A DNA stretch of 64,000 bases from Paraspadella gotoi (Eukaryota > Chaetognatha). Position 1 is the first letter of the stretch. The number at the start of each line of letters is the position of its first letter. Shown one piece after another: positions 33,500 to 44,871 of the stretch. The stretch covers positions 23,924,111 through 23,988,110 of the forward strand of contig CM119267.1 of the NCBI GenBank assembly GCA_051294375.1, in the 5' to 3' direction. The position numbers and the translations under genes were made by a program. The notes below the pieces were generated by a model. The model was given only the letters and a program-made list of their open reading frames with translations. It ran no database searches and was not told where the DNA came from.

Positions 33500-34138
33500 G
33501 TCTGTTTTCTTTTTCTTTCATAAAAAAAAGTAAAATAGTTGTTTAAATATGTATTTAAATCTAGAAATACGCATTTTATTTGGTTAAAACTGTGGTTTCA
33601 GTTACTATACTATAGTCTATAGGCATAACGAAATAGTACTTTATGCTAAATAGCAAATACAATAGCAATTAAAGTAATGAACGATAATCTTTCATCTATC
33701 TTGATGATCAAACATTAGTAGTTATCTTCGTCTTAGAGCGAAGCGAATAAGATTTTCTTTACACTACAAACTTGTGTGTTTATTGAAAGTTGTATTTTTT
33801 TGTATATAGTACTTAGTTTATTGTACCACTACGTTAATCTAAAAGTTATCAACGTTAAAAAACTTAAGCTGGGTTCATGCCTAATGTCTTGGGCAACTTT
33901 TAAATTTCTTTTCGTTTTTCGAATTCGTAATTCGAATGGTGGTAAGTCGCCTCATTATAAAAATTAAAGCATTGGCAAATCTTTTATTTATTGATACGTG
34001 TAATTTAAACCTTTAATGCTTTAAACTTAATAACTTTTAATTTTTATGTAAATCTATTTCATGGATGATTTAAGTATCAATCACCTAACGATTAACCTAA
34101 TGATTTAAGTATCAATCTCCTATCGCTTTGAATAATAG

Positions 34139-34237
34139 GTTCGATAAGCGTTGGCGTAAAGACTCAACCAATAGACGTCGTCGGCACGGAACTGACTGCT
34201 TGGGTCAAACTGTACACGCGACACCCAGACACAGGAG
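34139..34237 (+). CDS. Main collagen gene, exon 6: ZP-like region
   Basis: Acceptor aataatag and donor gtaatt. With a carried G it reads GSISVGVKTQPIDVVGTELT, AWVKLYTRHPDTG. No cysteine. The alternating strands are consistent with the inter-half region of a ZP module. Phase 1 in and out. Confidence 0.8.
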
Positions 34238-34380
34238 GTAATTAAAACTAAGTAAAAAGGCCACTAATGTAGTAATGATTATTTGTTTCTCGCTAAACCG
34301 TTGCTGTTTTCTCCTGATTTCTTCGCCTCCTTTCATATCAACTCACAATTTAACATTGACATTTGTCTCATCTTCTCCAG

Positions 34381-34569
34381 CACCCGACCTGCTCATCGCG
34401 GATTCCGTGGCCAACCCCGACTCCCCGGCGAAGGTCACCCTCGGTCAGTCGCTTATCCTGGAGGTGGACGTCACCGAGGAGCGTCTCTTTCCCGGACGAG
34501 AGACGGCGTTCGCTTCTGTCCTCGTCGAGGACGACGCCGGCGGCTCCTTCCAGCTTATCCAATCCACAG
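34381..34569 (+). CDS. Main collagen gene, exon 7: ZP-C-like region
   Basis: Acceptor cttctccag and donor gtacag. It reads APDLLIADSVANPDSPAKVT, LGQSLILEVDVTEERLFPGR, ETAFASVLVEDDAGGSFQLI, QST. The elements VTLGQSLILEVDV and FQLIQSTG match the ZP-C signatures in which a LG-x-x-L-x-V strand is followed by a Y/F-x-Leu-Ile-x-x-G motif. Phase 1 in and out. Strong C/G third-position bias. Confidence 0.85.
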
Positions 34570-35516
34570 GTACAGACTACAGAGTCCTCGCGGTCCACAT
34601 GTATTAGGTTTCAAGAGAATATCAATAGGTCAAATGGTCTGATGTACTATGCGAGAGGCTGATTTGATAATTGATATGGTATGCAATATAATTATTAGTT
34701 ATTGTGAATATTTATGTGATATCACATTATGATTAATTTATGATTTATGATTTATAGAATTCTCTGTTTATCGAGTTAATTTTTAATGTTTTATATGTAA
34801 GTAAAACATGTATTTGTGTAGTATAATCAACGACGTTCACGGTATCATATTATATATTATATTATATTAACCCGGAGAGAAGCGAAACGCGTTACAACGG
34901 TTATCAAAGAAAGGTTGACAAAGAAAATAAATTTAAAAACAAAAGGAATTTACATCTATGCTGTACTGGCCGGTAAACTTATTAATATTCAAAGACAATT
35001 ATGACGTTAATGTGATCCCTGCCGTTGTTTAGTTAGTTTTTCTTTAACTGTTGTGGGTTAAGGCGTCAACAAGACCACCCCTCTTAGAAGATAATGACCA
35101 TTGACCAAGCAGGATCCTGAAAGCTTTCAATAAAGACCCAGAGTCAATAATTTGTTGTTTAAACGATGAAAGTTTTATAATAAGATTATATGGCAACCTG
35201 TTACCTGTGATGCCCATTGAGCTGTTTTTATTAGTGTCTTTTTCTGTTGATTTGCGTGCTTATATAATATTATATAATATTATGAAATTGGTACAACCAA
35301 TATAAAATATATATATATATATAATAGTGTGGATGGCACGCAACGCTTGGGATTGGCTGAACGATGGTGGATGTGAGGCGGTGTGTATAATGTATATACC
35401 ACCACAGTTATTTAATTCCTTGAGAAAAACACATTTCGAAGGCTTCTGCCTTATTCATTTTCCTTATGACGAAAACCAATTTAAATTTAAAGTTTGTTAT
35501 TTATTTACTCTCTCAG

Positions 35517-35656
35517 GCGATCCAACTGATCCTTCACAATTCCGAGCGAACTGCGTCCCAGACTCCTTGCGCGCAGCCAGCGGCGGCACTCTTTACTATG
35601 TCGAACCCTCAAGCACGGATCAGCCCCTCGGAAGGATGATTTGGGATGTCTTTGCG
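35517..35656 (+). CDS. Main collagen gene, exon 8: ZP-C-like region
   Basis: Acceptor ctctctcag and donor gttagc. The carried G gives GDPTDPSQFRANCVPDSLRA, ASGGTLYYVEPSSTDQPLGR, MIWDVFA. One cysteine. The end (RMIWDVFAF into the next exon) corresponds to the aromatic strand that in ZP-C precedes the paired cysteines. Phase 1 in, phase 0 out. Confidence 0.85.
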
Positions 35657-35762
35657 GTTAGCATTATTAAATTATATTATTCATGAAAATTCATGAAAAA
35701 TCAAATTGTATTAATGAATAAATAAATGATATATGATCGTCTAATCGTTTCTATGACTAAAG

Positions 35763-35909
35763 TTCCAAGGCTCGAATGGCCAAACGACCCAACTCAAATT
35801 AACGGCCACGATCGTCGTCTGCCTCGACAATAAGTCTCCTTGTCGCGACACTTGCTCCGCGGCAAGGCGGCGCTCGGGCGGGGGCGCCGCTAACGCCACC
35901 GCTATCCAG
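35763..35909 (+). CDS. Main collagen gene, exon 9: end of ZP-C
   Basis: Acceptor gactaaag and donor gttcgc. It reads FQGSNGQTTQLKLTATIVVC, LDNKSPCRDTCSAARRRSGG, GAANATAIQ. The arrangement strand-C-x6-C-x3-C is the closing cysteine cluster of ZP-C. The basic ARRR just after it resembles the furin-like site (consensus processing site) that usually follows ZP domains. With exons 3-8 it gives ten cysteines, the number expected for a type II ZP domain. Phase 0 in and out. Confidence 0.85.
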
Positions 35910-36092
35910 GTTCGCCACGAACGAATAACTTTCTTACGCATTAGGAGCGTGCGAAATACTATTAGCAGAATTTGATTGGGCAAAGTTTTAAGTTATGTGA
36001 CTTTATTTTATAATATTATAAATTTTTAAAACCCCTATCTTAAAAATTTCAAAATATCTATCAATTTCGTTTCTACCCCTTCCCTTCGCCAG

Positions 36093-36339
36093 GCCACAGT
36101 TCCCCTTTACGTGGTCAATCCCGAAATCAGCTGTTCCAACCAATCCACTATAAAGGACGGCACGACAGTGTGCAACGGCAACTCACCCGAGTCGCGATGC
36201 GCACACGAATGCCCTAAAGGGTTTTTGTTGAGCGGAGATAATCTACAGACCTGCGCCATCAATTACCAGTCCATCGACGGAAGAATATTTTATAGCTGGT
36301 CGGCCGATTGGAATCCCTCGACAACGCCGACTTGCGAAA
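36093..36339 (+). CDS. Main collagen gene, exon 10: CCP/sushi-like module
   Basis: Acceptor ttcgccag and donor gtaagt. It reads ATVPLYVVNPEISCSNQSTI, then GTTVCNGNSPESRCAHECPK, GFLLSGDNLQTCAINYQSID, GRIFYSWSADWNPSTTPTCE. The order Cys, C-x3-C-x-x-G-F, L-x-G, Cys, W, P-x-C is that of a complement control (sushi) module. Six cysteines rather than the usual four are present, so one extra disulphide is likely. Phase 0 in, phase 1 out. Confidence 0.82.
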
Positions 36340-36734
36340 GTAAGTATTCAAGAGATATTTCATATTATTTTTATTTTAGTTATACTCAGTAATATTGTGA
36401 AATTCCGAAGATCTTACGAACGACGGCCTGTTTTTATTAATTACCGGTGCAGACTGCAGAGTCTCTACCAGAGAGATAAGAAATGACAACCTTTTGTGTT
36501 TTGTGTTTCCTTTGCCTTAAATTCCTGAATACAACTTCGGTTTTAGTGATATCCGTTGCGTCAGTGGTATATGACGCTTTTGTAAGGGCAGTTCCACCTT
36601 GGGTTTGTTCCCAATACAAGGCCATTGGATTTAGTAATGCTTATATTTCGCATCAAGGGCAAGGCATTAGATTTTGAAGGTCTGATCCTTTTCGGGCGAA
36701 AACTAAGTTTGAAGAAAATAAGACAGAAATAATT

Positions 36735-36950
36735 GTTATGAGTTAGTGACAGAACCATTCAATATAAACAGCCCCTGAGTTTCGGATCAAGCTGTAAAAC
36801 CGTTTTACAGGCGGGTTAAGCACCCCGTCCCTCTAAACTGTTAGTCGGCTACCGGTCTAAAACGCCGGACATTTGGGTTGGGAGGCGAATGACTTGCCTC
36901 CTGCGCCAAGGGCCGCTGATGAACGGTTGGTGGATTTAGTCCACCATAAG
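36735..36950 (-). repeat. Second SINE-like family, minus strand, copy 1
   Basis: Nearly the same 215 bp occurs at 41353-41580. Read on the minus strand it holds a tRNA-like block (ggaggcaagtcattcgcctc) and a damaged B box. Lies in the intron between the CCP and EGF exons. Confidence 0.7.
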
Positions 36951-37294
36951 TTTATACTACCTATTATCATAATATTGCCTGGTTAAATAATCATTCGTTG
37001 ATTTTCGTTTATCTTTCATATTAAATGATAAATTAGGAATTTTGTTCAATTACGTACGTATATCGTGTATCAGTATAAGCACGACACCTTGCGGGAGTGT
37101 CTTTAATCTTGAATGCGAGAAAAGATTTTCTTGCTTTCCTCGAAGTGATTAATTTCGCCGGTTTTGATAATTATCAATTGACGCACTGCTATATTGATCA
37201 AATACGAATAAATAGTTATAAATATGAATGTAATTCGAATTTAAGGTTTATACTAATTTTATCTTTACCTACTCCCCTAATCCTTTGAAAAAAG

Positions 37295-37527
37295 ATATCG
37301 ACGAGTGCCAGCAAGAGAACGCATGTACCGGCAATAAAGACTGCACGGACACCCACGGTAGCCACATTTGCACCTGCCCAGCCAACACCCGCCCCCTCAA
37401 TGACATCTGTCAGGATGTCAAGGAAGCAGTGTGTCAAACATCCGCGTTGGGCGTCACCTACGACTCCGCAATGGCCGACAAGACGAGCCCCGAATTCCTG
37501 AATGCGAAGAGTGTGATCGAGCCAGAA
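37295..37527 (+). CDS. Main collagen gene, exon 11: calcium-binding EGF plus start of SEA
   Basis: Acceptor gaaaaaag and donor gtgagt. The joined frame reads NIDECQQENACTGNKDCTDT, HGSHICTCPANTRPLNDICQ. This is a textbook calcium-binding EGF module: D-I-D-E-C start, six cysteines, C-x-C before the last loop. It continues VCQTSALGVTYDSAMADKTS, PEFLNAKSVIEPE, which is the first strand and S-P-E-F helix of a SEA domain. Phase 1 in, phase 0 out. The following 2.7-kb intron is filled with repeats. Confidence 0.88.
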
Positions 37528-37854
37528 GTGAGTTTAAAACAGAGTTGGTATTAAAAAACCCACCAAAAAAAAACCCAGCTTAAAAAAAACCAAAAAACCG
37601 ACTAAAAAGTAGGTTTTTTTTTTTTGGGGGGGGGGTTTGAGTTTTATTGGGTTTTTTATGGGTTTTTTTAAATTATAGATACAAATTTAAAATATTTATA
37701 CTTCTTAAGTGATTACTAATAAAAATATATAAAAATATATGATTATATTTAATAATAGTATTAATTAATTAATATTTTTTATGGTAAACAGAAATATAAT
37801 AAATATAAATATTATATTTTCTGAATAAAACCTGTGGGCTGGGTTTTTTTTAAA

Positions 37855-38551
37855 ACAAGTTTGAGCAAACAATGTCGGATCTTCCCATGATCATTATCGG
37901 TAATTAATTAATTAATAATTAATTCAAGTTAATTATTTAATTAATTAGGCTATTAATTAATTTGATCCAAAATGTTTGTTTTGATTGATTAATTGACTTA
38001 TTAATTAATTATTGATTAATTAATTGACTAATTGATTAATTAACTAATTAATTATTTTATAAATTAATACATCTTGCATTTACATTTAAAATAAAAAGAA
38101 AAAGAAGCATAATCAAACAATTCCATTAAAACTTGATTTCCAGTTTAATCACACACTTTTCTACCCAAATACAAAATTTCAAGTCAATCGCCCCATCCAC
38201 TCATGAGTAATTGATGTTCAAATAGTGAAATATATTTTTTTGTTTTTTTCATTTAAACTCATTTCCAGTCGGACGATTCCATCAAAACTTCATATACAGC
38301 TCAATCACACACTTCCCTACCCACACACAAAATTTCAATCCAATCCATCCATCCAATCACGAGTAATTGGTGTTTTTTGCTAAGGTGGGATGGACGGACG
38401 GACGGTCATCGTTTTTTTTTTGCATAATTTATAATAATTCGATGTTCTGACATGATATAAGTGAGTGCCCGTCAATATTGAGGGGGCGGACCGACGGACC
38501 GACAAAGTGAATTATAGAGTCGGGATCTGCTGAAAGCAGATCCGACTAAAA
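37855..38551 (+). mobile_element. TIR-like element D with TTAATTAA core (copy 1)
   Basis: Begins caagtttgagcaaacaatgt, cggatcttccc. It has an AT-rich ttaattaa array, two diverged subrepeats (tttccactcggacgattcca and related), a GGAC run, and ends gggatctgctgaaagcagat, ccgac. The 5' gtcggatctgc and 3' gcagatccgac are inverted repeats of each other (the 5' box is slightly mutated in this copy). Other copies: 48400-49590, 54109-54898 (minus), 55668-56338 and 56486-57262. No coding capacity, so a non-autonomous DNA element is likely. A Helitron-like end (hairpin, then ctaa) is an alternative. Confidence 0.6.
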
Positions 38552-38769
38552 ACCCAGGTTTTTGCCAACTCAGGTTTAAAAAGGAGGAAGTGGGGAGGTA
38601 CAAGGGTTGACGTCCCTAGTTGTTTCTTTTTAGTGTCTTATTTATCATTAAATAATTTACGATAGTTACAGTTATAGTTTTCTCATTGTTCTTAGCGCGG
38701 AAAACGAAAATGATATTTTGATTGTATTTTGATGCTAATGCGGAGTACAGTAAGTATTCCCCGATCTAA

Positions 38770-38975
38770 GGGAGTGGTCTTTTCATACAATTACTCTGGG
38801 AGTGAATAAACGAGATTGTGACAAAGTCTAATTTGAAAGCTAGCAGGGATCTGCTATGTCATTATCTTGTAAGAGTGATGGAGGCCTTAAACCACCAAAG
38901 CCTGTCCAAAGTCAGGGGCAAGTTAGCTTATTTATTAAATGAATGGATAATTTTTATATTGGTTGTAACAATTTT
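38770..38975 (+). repeat. Dispersed repeat family R1, plus strand
   Basis: Nearly matches 3980-4172: actctgggagtgaataaacg, gatggaggccttaaaccacc, gtcaggggcaagttagctta and tgaatggataat. Confidence 0.75.
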
Positions 38976-39339
38976 ATAAAATCATAAAGTTCTAATTTTT
39001 GTTTGAAAAAAGGATAAGGAGTTTTCTTGGGCTCTTCGCTTATACATTTCAATAATGAGAAAAGAGGTGGTTGAACGATAAAGACGTCCTGGTTATATAT
39101 CTATCATTATGTATCTTGACCAGAAACATTTTAAACTGCAAGCTCAACATTAATTTTTAATGAAAATAAAAATCGGTGAGAGAATCGGAAAGAAGTTGGC
39201 TTAGTTGCTCCACAAATTAAATTTCGAAAAATTCCAAAAAGAAAAATAAAAGAATCGAAGCGGATCCGGGATTCTCATAAGAACCCGTTAGTCTCCGTCG
39301 TCTTACACCTCCGCAAAAAATTTGCAGATTTTTTTATCG

Positions 39340-39935
39340 TCGCAATCGCTTAGCGTTTGCGACGATATTGTAACGCTTTTGCGCATAAGTGGCGTCGTCG
39401 TTGTCGGCGTTGTCGTCGTCGTCGTCGGTGTTCCAAATTATAGATCGCCTTTTTTATGATTAAATTTGGGTGTATGAAGCTGAAAATTTATATACAGCTT
39501 TTCATCATCGATGTGCTTAAAATTGAGTCTGGACAGTTATCAAATATGTTTTGTTTACGTTTTATCAAAACAAACAAATTTTCTTTCTTTTATTTTCATA
39601 TTTCTTTCTCTCTCTCTTTTTTCTTTTAATTACATGTCTCTCTCACTATCTCTTTTCCGTAGTCACTGATTCATAGAGTCTATTAGAGAAAGGGGCTTAT
39701 TCTTTTTCTCTCTTTTTTCCTGCTACTTCTGCTGCTGCCTTTTGATTTTTTTTCTCTGCAGCTGGCTCTGCAGGGGCTCTTTCTTTTTCTCTCTTTTCTC
39801 CTGCTGCTTCTGCCTTTTGATTTTTTTCCTTTTTTTCTGGGTGCCTCTGCTGCTCAAATTTGATTTTTTTAATTTTAGTATCAAAATTTGTCGTCAATCC
39901 AGATTTTTCTTACGCGATTGCGACGATCCTTATGC
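39340..39935 (+). repeat. Dispersed repeat family B with GTC and CTG runs
   Basis: Contains gtaacgcttttgcgcataag, tggcgtcgtc, gattaaatttgggtgtatga, agctgaaaatttatatacag, a CT/TTTC tract, ctgctgctgcc blocks, and ends cgattgcgacgatccttatg. The same series is at 54897-55410 and in part at 46890-47340. Confidence 0.65.
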
Positions 39936-40202
39936 TTTAAGATTTTTTTATAATGAAGTAATTAAACAATAAAAAATTATAGTATAATATAGCAATAACC
40001 CAATACCTCAACTTTTTGGTTGTTATTTTATAGTTAACTCTTAACTTTTTAGGGCGGTGTTTTGGGTGGTTTTTATAAAGCCAACCCTGCTTCACACCTT
40101 CCTCAATCTATTTCTATAATCCCAATCATCCGATCTCTATAAGTAAAACTGGATTATCATCCTCCCCCACCCCCCTCTCCTCCAATTGTCCATCCATCGC
40201 AG

Positions 40203-40455
40203 CTCAAAAAGCACTGTGAATCCGCCACCGGAAGTGACTGTGTGATCGAAATCTTGAACATCCGGGACGCCGCAGCCCCCACTTCGCGTCGCTCCTCGAC
40301 GGCTTCCGGCGTTCTCATCGACTATCGCGTTGTGACCCCGGCCACGTCCTCCAACGCCCTTCTCGATCAGGAAACGTTCGCGACGCAGCTTCGCTTCGCC
40401 ATCGAGACGTCGTCCAACGACCTCGGGCTCGACGTAAACAGCATCATCATCGTCG
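40203..40455 (+). CDS. Main collagen gene, exon 12: SEA domain
   Basis: Acceptor ccatcgcag and donor gtgagg bound 84 codons. They read LKKHCESATGSDCVIEILNI, then STASGVLIDYRVVTPATSSN, ALLDQETFATQLRFAIETSS and NDLGLDVNSIIIV. With the end of exon 11 this makes a SEA fold: helix, strand, S-G-V-L-I-D-Y where autoproteolytic SEA domains have G-S-V-V-V, second helix, final strand. The exact cleavage Ser is not in the canonical place, so self-cleavage is uncertain. Two cysteines (HC, DC) could pair. Phase 0 in, phase 1 out. Confidence 0.82.
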
Positions 40456-41352
40456 GTGAGGATGTTAGGGGGGGGGTGGAGTAGGTTTCGTCCCTTTTGT
40501 CGCCTCCACTAAACTAAAGATAATTAAAAGGACGCTTTGTGGACGCAACAAGTTTTAGAGTAAGAATATGGTTCATTCAATCACGGCTCGCTAATAATGT
40601 TGAACCTCCTTTTGTTAAATTAGAATGGTAGTTTTTTTTTCGTTTCCTTGTCGTTCACGATCAGAAAGAAAATTATATTTTAGCAGCGAAAAGGGTAAAA
40701 AGTAAAATCAGGCTTGTTGGTCTTTTTATAAAAAATTCTGCCTCTCGCTTTAAAATAAACAAAATTAAAAAAAGCTTCTTAAAAATTAAATGTTTTTTGG
40801 GATATGTTAAATAAAAATTTAGGATAAAAACAAATGAAAAAAAATAATTAGCTTTAGTAAAGACATAAAAATTTTAAGCTTTCATATTTCATCAGACCCC
40901 TGACGGAATTTTCCACCCAGGGGCCAGGGCCACCTTATCAATCAAAACGACTATAACCTAAATTCGTGCTCAACCGGTGGAGATAGATATTTTTATTTCC
41001 GACATTTGATTCCAAACCGGTTTCTATCTCGGTGCTTTTCAATTCGTTGGCCTCTTTAAAAATCGTGACGATAAGATTATGAATTAAGGTTTTTGGACCT
41101 GAGGATGTGATATCATAATTTGTGTACTTTTTAAAATTTATTTAAAATTTATTAGGTTTTTTTTCATACACGGTTTGCATAAGTTTTTAAAAAAATCTGA
41201 GGCAAATAAATAATAATATTGATAGTTTTTCAACTTGCGTTGGTCTATTAATTGCTCTCTTGCGTCTCGTGATTCATAAATCTCAAACCACTAAAAACAG
41301 CGGGTTCTAAATAAATCCATTCGAAACAAGTCATGGATCATTCACCAATGAA

Positions 41353-41580
41353 GAGACAGTAATAATTGTTGTGTTAGTGACAGAACCGTTCAATATAAGC
41401 AGTCCCTGAGCTTCGGATCAGGCTGTAACACCATGTTACAGGCGGGTTAAGCGCCCCGTCCCTCTTAACTGCTAGGCGACCACCAGGCTAGAACCCCGGA
41501 CCTTTGGGTTGGGAAGCGAATGACTTGCCTCCGGCACCAATGGCCGCTGATAAACGGTTGGAGGATTTTAGTCCACCATA
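41353..41580 (-). repeat. Second SINE-like family, minus strand, copy 2
   Basis: Matches 36735-36950. On the minus strand a B-box-like ggttctagcct follows the tRNA-like block by a tRNA-type distance, which suggests Pol III origin. Confidence 0.72.
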
Positions 41581-41784
41581 GACCGAACAAAAAGGGAGGA
41601 ATGGATAATTTTTTAGGGGATTAAGGTTATATTGTATGATTGTTTGTTTATATCATAAAGATACGACTACATAGTTGAATCGTATGTTCAGATAGGGATA
41701 CCTACTTGGGAAAGTTTTATAGGGGCACCTTTTCTAAGTTTTTTTTTATATATATATTTTTTTTTTTATTGTTTTTTAAGGAAA

Positions 41785-41893
41785 ATAGAAAGGTCATCAG
41801 TTGGAGAAGGTCATAACCCTCCATAGCCTTTCCAAAGTCAGGGGCAGCATATTTATTAAACAATAATTATATTGGTTGTACCAATTTCATACT
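41785..41893 (+). repeat. R1 fragment, 3' part only
   Basis: ctttccaaagtcaggggcag, catatttattaaacaataat and ttatattggttgtaccaatt correspond to the end of R1. Confidence 0.6.
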
Positions 41894-43449
41894 AGCCGAT
41901 TATTCTTTTTCCAGTTTTGAGAGAGAGGAATAAAATCGTTAAGAGCGAATCTGTTAATTTTACTCAGTTTTATTTTCTTTCTTGTGGTTTTGTCAAGACG
42001 GGACGCGGAAGATGCTCCCTGTCGTACGAAATCTTTATGGTCTAAAAAATTGTCCATGTCATCAGCATTGTCGATGTTTTTACCTATAATCAATATAAAT
42101 TATAATCATTATCTTCCCATATTAAGAGTATAAAAGCTAACATATTTTTAAATGCTATATTTTTATCTGATTCCTTCAAGGACCAAGGAAAGGAATTTAT
42201 CAACTCGGCAATCCGAATAGGTTACTTATTTTTAAATGTTCATTTCTTGAGTCCTAGTTAATATTAATGTATTAAAATTAATTTAACGATATTCTCTTAA
42301 ATTTCTCTTTTTTTTTCCGCTGTAAGGCAAATTTAAAACTTGATTTCAGAAATCAAGTTTTTTTTTTTTTTTTGTTTTTTTTTTTTGCAAAATTCTGCTT
42401 TTTTTTTCATTTTTTTTACAGAAGCGAGACAATTAAAACGAGATCCGCATACCGAACAATTAGCCGAGTGGTTGATTCTTCTTTTTTTATGTTTCTTTTT
42501 TAATGTCTTACTCTTCTTTCCTTTTTCCCCCCCTCTTCCCTCCTTTTTCCTTTTTTTCCTTTTATTTCTCTCTCTTCTTTCTTTCTCTCTTTCTTTCTTT
42601 CTATTTTCATTCTGTTTTCTTTCTTTTTCTCTCTTTTTTATTTTGCTTCTCTGGCTCCTTTCTCTCTAATGTCTATGTCTATAGCTATGTTTCGATAAAA
42701 GATTTTTATTTTCTTTAGTTACCTTGATATCTCCGTCAAGAAGAATTGTGCTATTCTTTAATACGTAATTGTGCTGACAAGAGAACAAGCTTACAAAATG
42801 ACCATTTCTGTGCTATTGTAAAAAGATATTCAGAAAAAACAATCATTCGAATTTTTAAATGTCATTAATTGATTGTGGTCTCCTCTCCTCGCTTCCATCG
42901 CCACCAATTTTTCGAAAAGAAAACAAGTCTGAAATAAAAACTTGTTTGGAAACAGAAAGAACATTTAATGAGAGATTTAGTCTATTATTACAAGATAAAA
43001 TATAACATTTGATAATGGAGTTTATAATTAAACTAAGCAATCCAGTTGATTTCTTTTGTTTTTCCCTTAAGAGGAAAGGTCATTCAGCATAACAATACGT
43101 AATCATTGATGTGTTAGAGCTAATATATCGAGAAATACATTATAGTCATCAGTAATCACAAAGAAATAAGTTCTTATTTATTTGTGTTCATTCTGTTTTC
43201 AATAATTTTTTTTAAATGGGTAAATAACAAAATTGTTAAGTTAAATGGGTAAGCACATTTTTTAAAGATTTGTTTTTCAATCTGGTTGTTCAAAAATTCT
43301 AGGTAAGAAGTTAAAACACGGTATGGGATAAGTTAAAAGGGGAGAATTAAACAATTAATCTCGTTACTCTGTTGGTTTTCCAGTCATGAACAAAATCTTT
43401 AGTTAAATAGATGGTAAAGAAATTCGAGCTACAATGAATCCACACTGAA

Positions 43450-43735
43450 TTTGAAGAGTTGCAGCCTAAACGACTGCAATAATATTGAATTAAAAATTTG
43501 ATTAGCAATCTTAAAAACATTTGTAAAAATGTAATAGAGAGACATTTTGATAAACGCGTTCCAGTTAGAAAGAATTCAGGGTTAAAGTTTAAAAACGTTT
43601 CATTTTCAAGGATACAAGTTGAAATTTAAAAATGTCTCTCTATTACATTTTTCTAATTCAGTAATAAAGAATTCATAAAAAATATCAGATGGATTGGCCT
43701 TTTGGTTTGACCTGCAACTCTTCAGATAGGTTTCT
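43450..43735. repeat. Imperfect inverted repeat (MITE-like)
   Basis: Inner arms aaaatgtaatagagagacat (43526 onward) and atgtctctctattacatttt (43632-43651) are complementary. Outer segments gaagagttgcag (43453) and ctgcaactcttc (43720) also pair. It could be a small hairpin transposon relic. Confidence 0.55.
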
Positions 43736-44295
43736 TTTATTTTATATTATAATTAAAACCGATATAAAATGGGGTAGAATGCATCAAATGCTTAAAGTGA
43801 ATACATTTTCGGAATCGCCAGGAGCTCAGCTTTCTGAATTTGTACTCCATTTTAGCCTATTTTGAAGTTGAATTGAATGACCCTTTTTCTTAAGCTTTAA
43901 CGAAACGTCACATTTAACCGTTTCAAAAATATAAATATGAGGAAAAGTTTAAAAATAATGACACAATTATCGAAAAATAAAGAAATTTTGAAGCAATTTG
44001 TGACATATTACCGGTTGGTAATTTTAAGAATAAAACAACGTAGTTAATTTTTCCCACACACTGAGAAACAAATCATAAATTTTACGAGGAATTAATAGTT
44101 TGAGTTGTAAAACCGACGTCGATGGCGATAATTTCCGTATTACAAACTCCTTCCTTTGACGAGACAATGTTTAATGACGATTGAAGTAAATTAATGTCCG
44201 CCAAGCAGCATCGTAGATCGAAGAAAAATCCCGACCCAGATATTTCGCGAACTTACCCTATAACTCTCTTTTACCCCCCATCTCTTTCTCTCCAG

Positions 44296-44675
44296 ATCCC
44301 GACGAATGTGCCAGCCCCGCCAACCACGACTGCCACGCTCACGCCACCTGCGTCAACGAGAAACTCAGCTTCTCCTGCGTCTGCAACGCTGGATACAAGG
44401 ACGGCAGCGATCCGCGCGGAGCCGGACGGAGCTGCGTCGTCGACAACGGAGAATTGACGATCGAGGAGAAGCTGGCCAAAGTCAACGAAACGCTTTTTTC
44501 AGTCCGCGACCAAGTCGATTCCAATGACATCCGGGTCGGCGACCACATCGACTCGTCCACCATCATGATCGTCGTCCTCTTCGTCGTCGTCTTTTGCCTC
44601 GTTATCGCCGTCGTCGGTCAAATGTATTGGATAAGAAAAAAGAGTAACGAAGATCAGTATTTTAACTACGCTTAG
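44296..44675 (+). CDS. Main collagen gene, exon 13: second EGF, juxtamembrane helix, transmembrane segment, tail
   Basis: Acceptor ctctccag. The joined frame reads DPDECASPANHDCHAHATCV, NEKLSFSCVCNAGYKDGSDP and a last Cys. This is a six-cysteine calcium-binding EGF module with the D-x-D-E-C start. A charged helical stretch follows (ELTIEEKLAKVNETLFSVRD, QVDSNDIRVGDHID) that could form a coiled coil. Then comes the transmembrane helix STIMIVVLFVVVFCLVIAVV, GQMYW, stop-transfer RKK and a short tail SNEDQYFNYA, ending TAG at 44673-44675. The protein is therefore predicted to be type I, with the collagen rod outside the cell. The valines come from GTC runs in the DNA. Total predicted length is about 4,300 residues. 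Confidence 0.9.
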
Positions 44676-44871
44676 TATTAAGGAATGACGTTTATATGAC
44701 GGTGTCCCTTAATGCTTGTCCACCTATTTGAAATTCGTGATGTTTTTATCGATCTAGAATGGATCCAGAATTTTTTTTTTTCTACTCTACTCTTACGAAG
44801 CAGTTTTGTAAAAAAAGATCTCATTTTACTACATTGGCATACACTAAAATGCAATAATGCAGTGTGTTCGT

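Larger units (their letters stand above)
40456..44295. other. Last intron of the main gene (3.8 kb)
   Basis: AT-rich. It holds a SINE-like copy (41353-41580), an R1 fragment (41785-41893), a poly-T and T/C-rich tract (42345-42665) and an inverted repeat (43450-43735). No additional exon was accepted. Confidence 0.75.

Noticed and set aside
36483-36677. 64-codon frame with a hydrophobic start resembling a signal peptide
   Set aside because: Located in an intron, with no continuation or codon bias. Probably chance.
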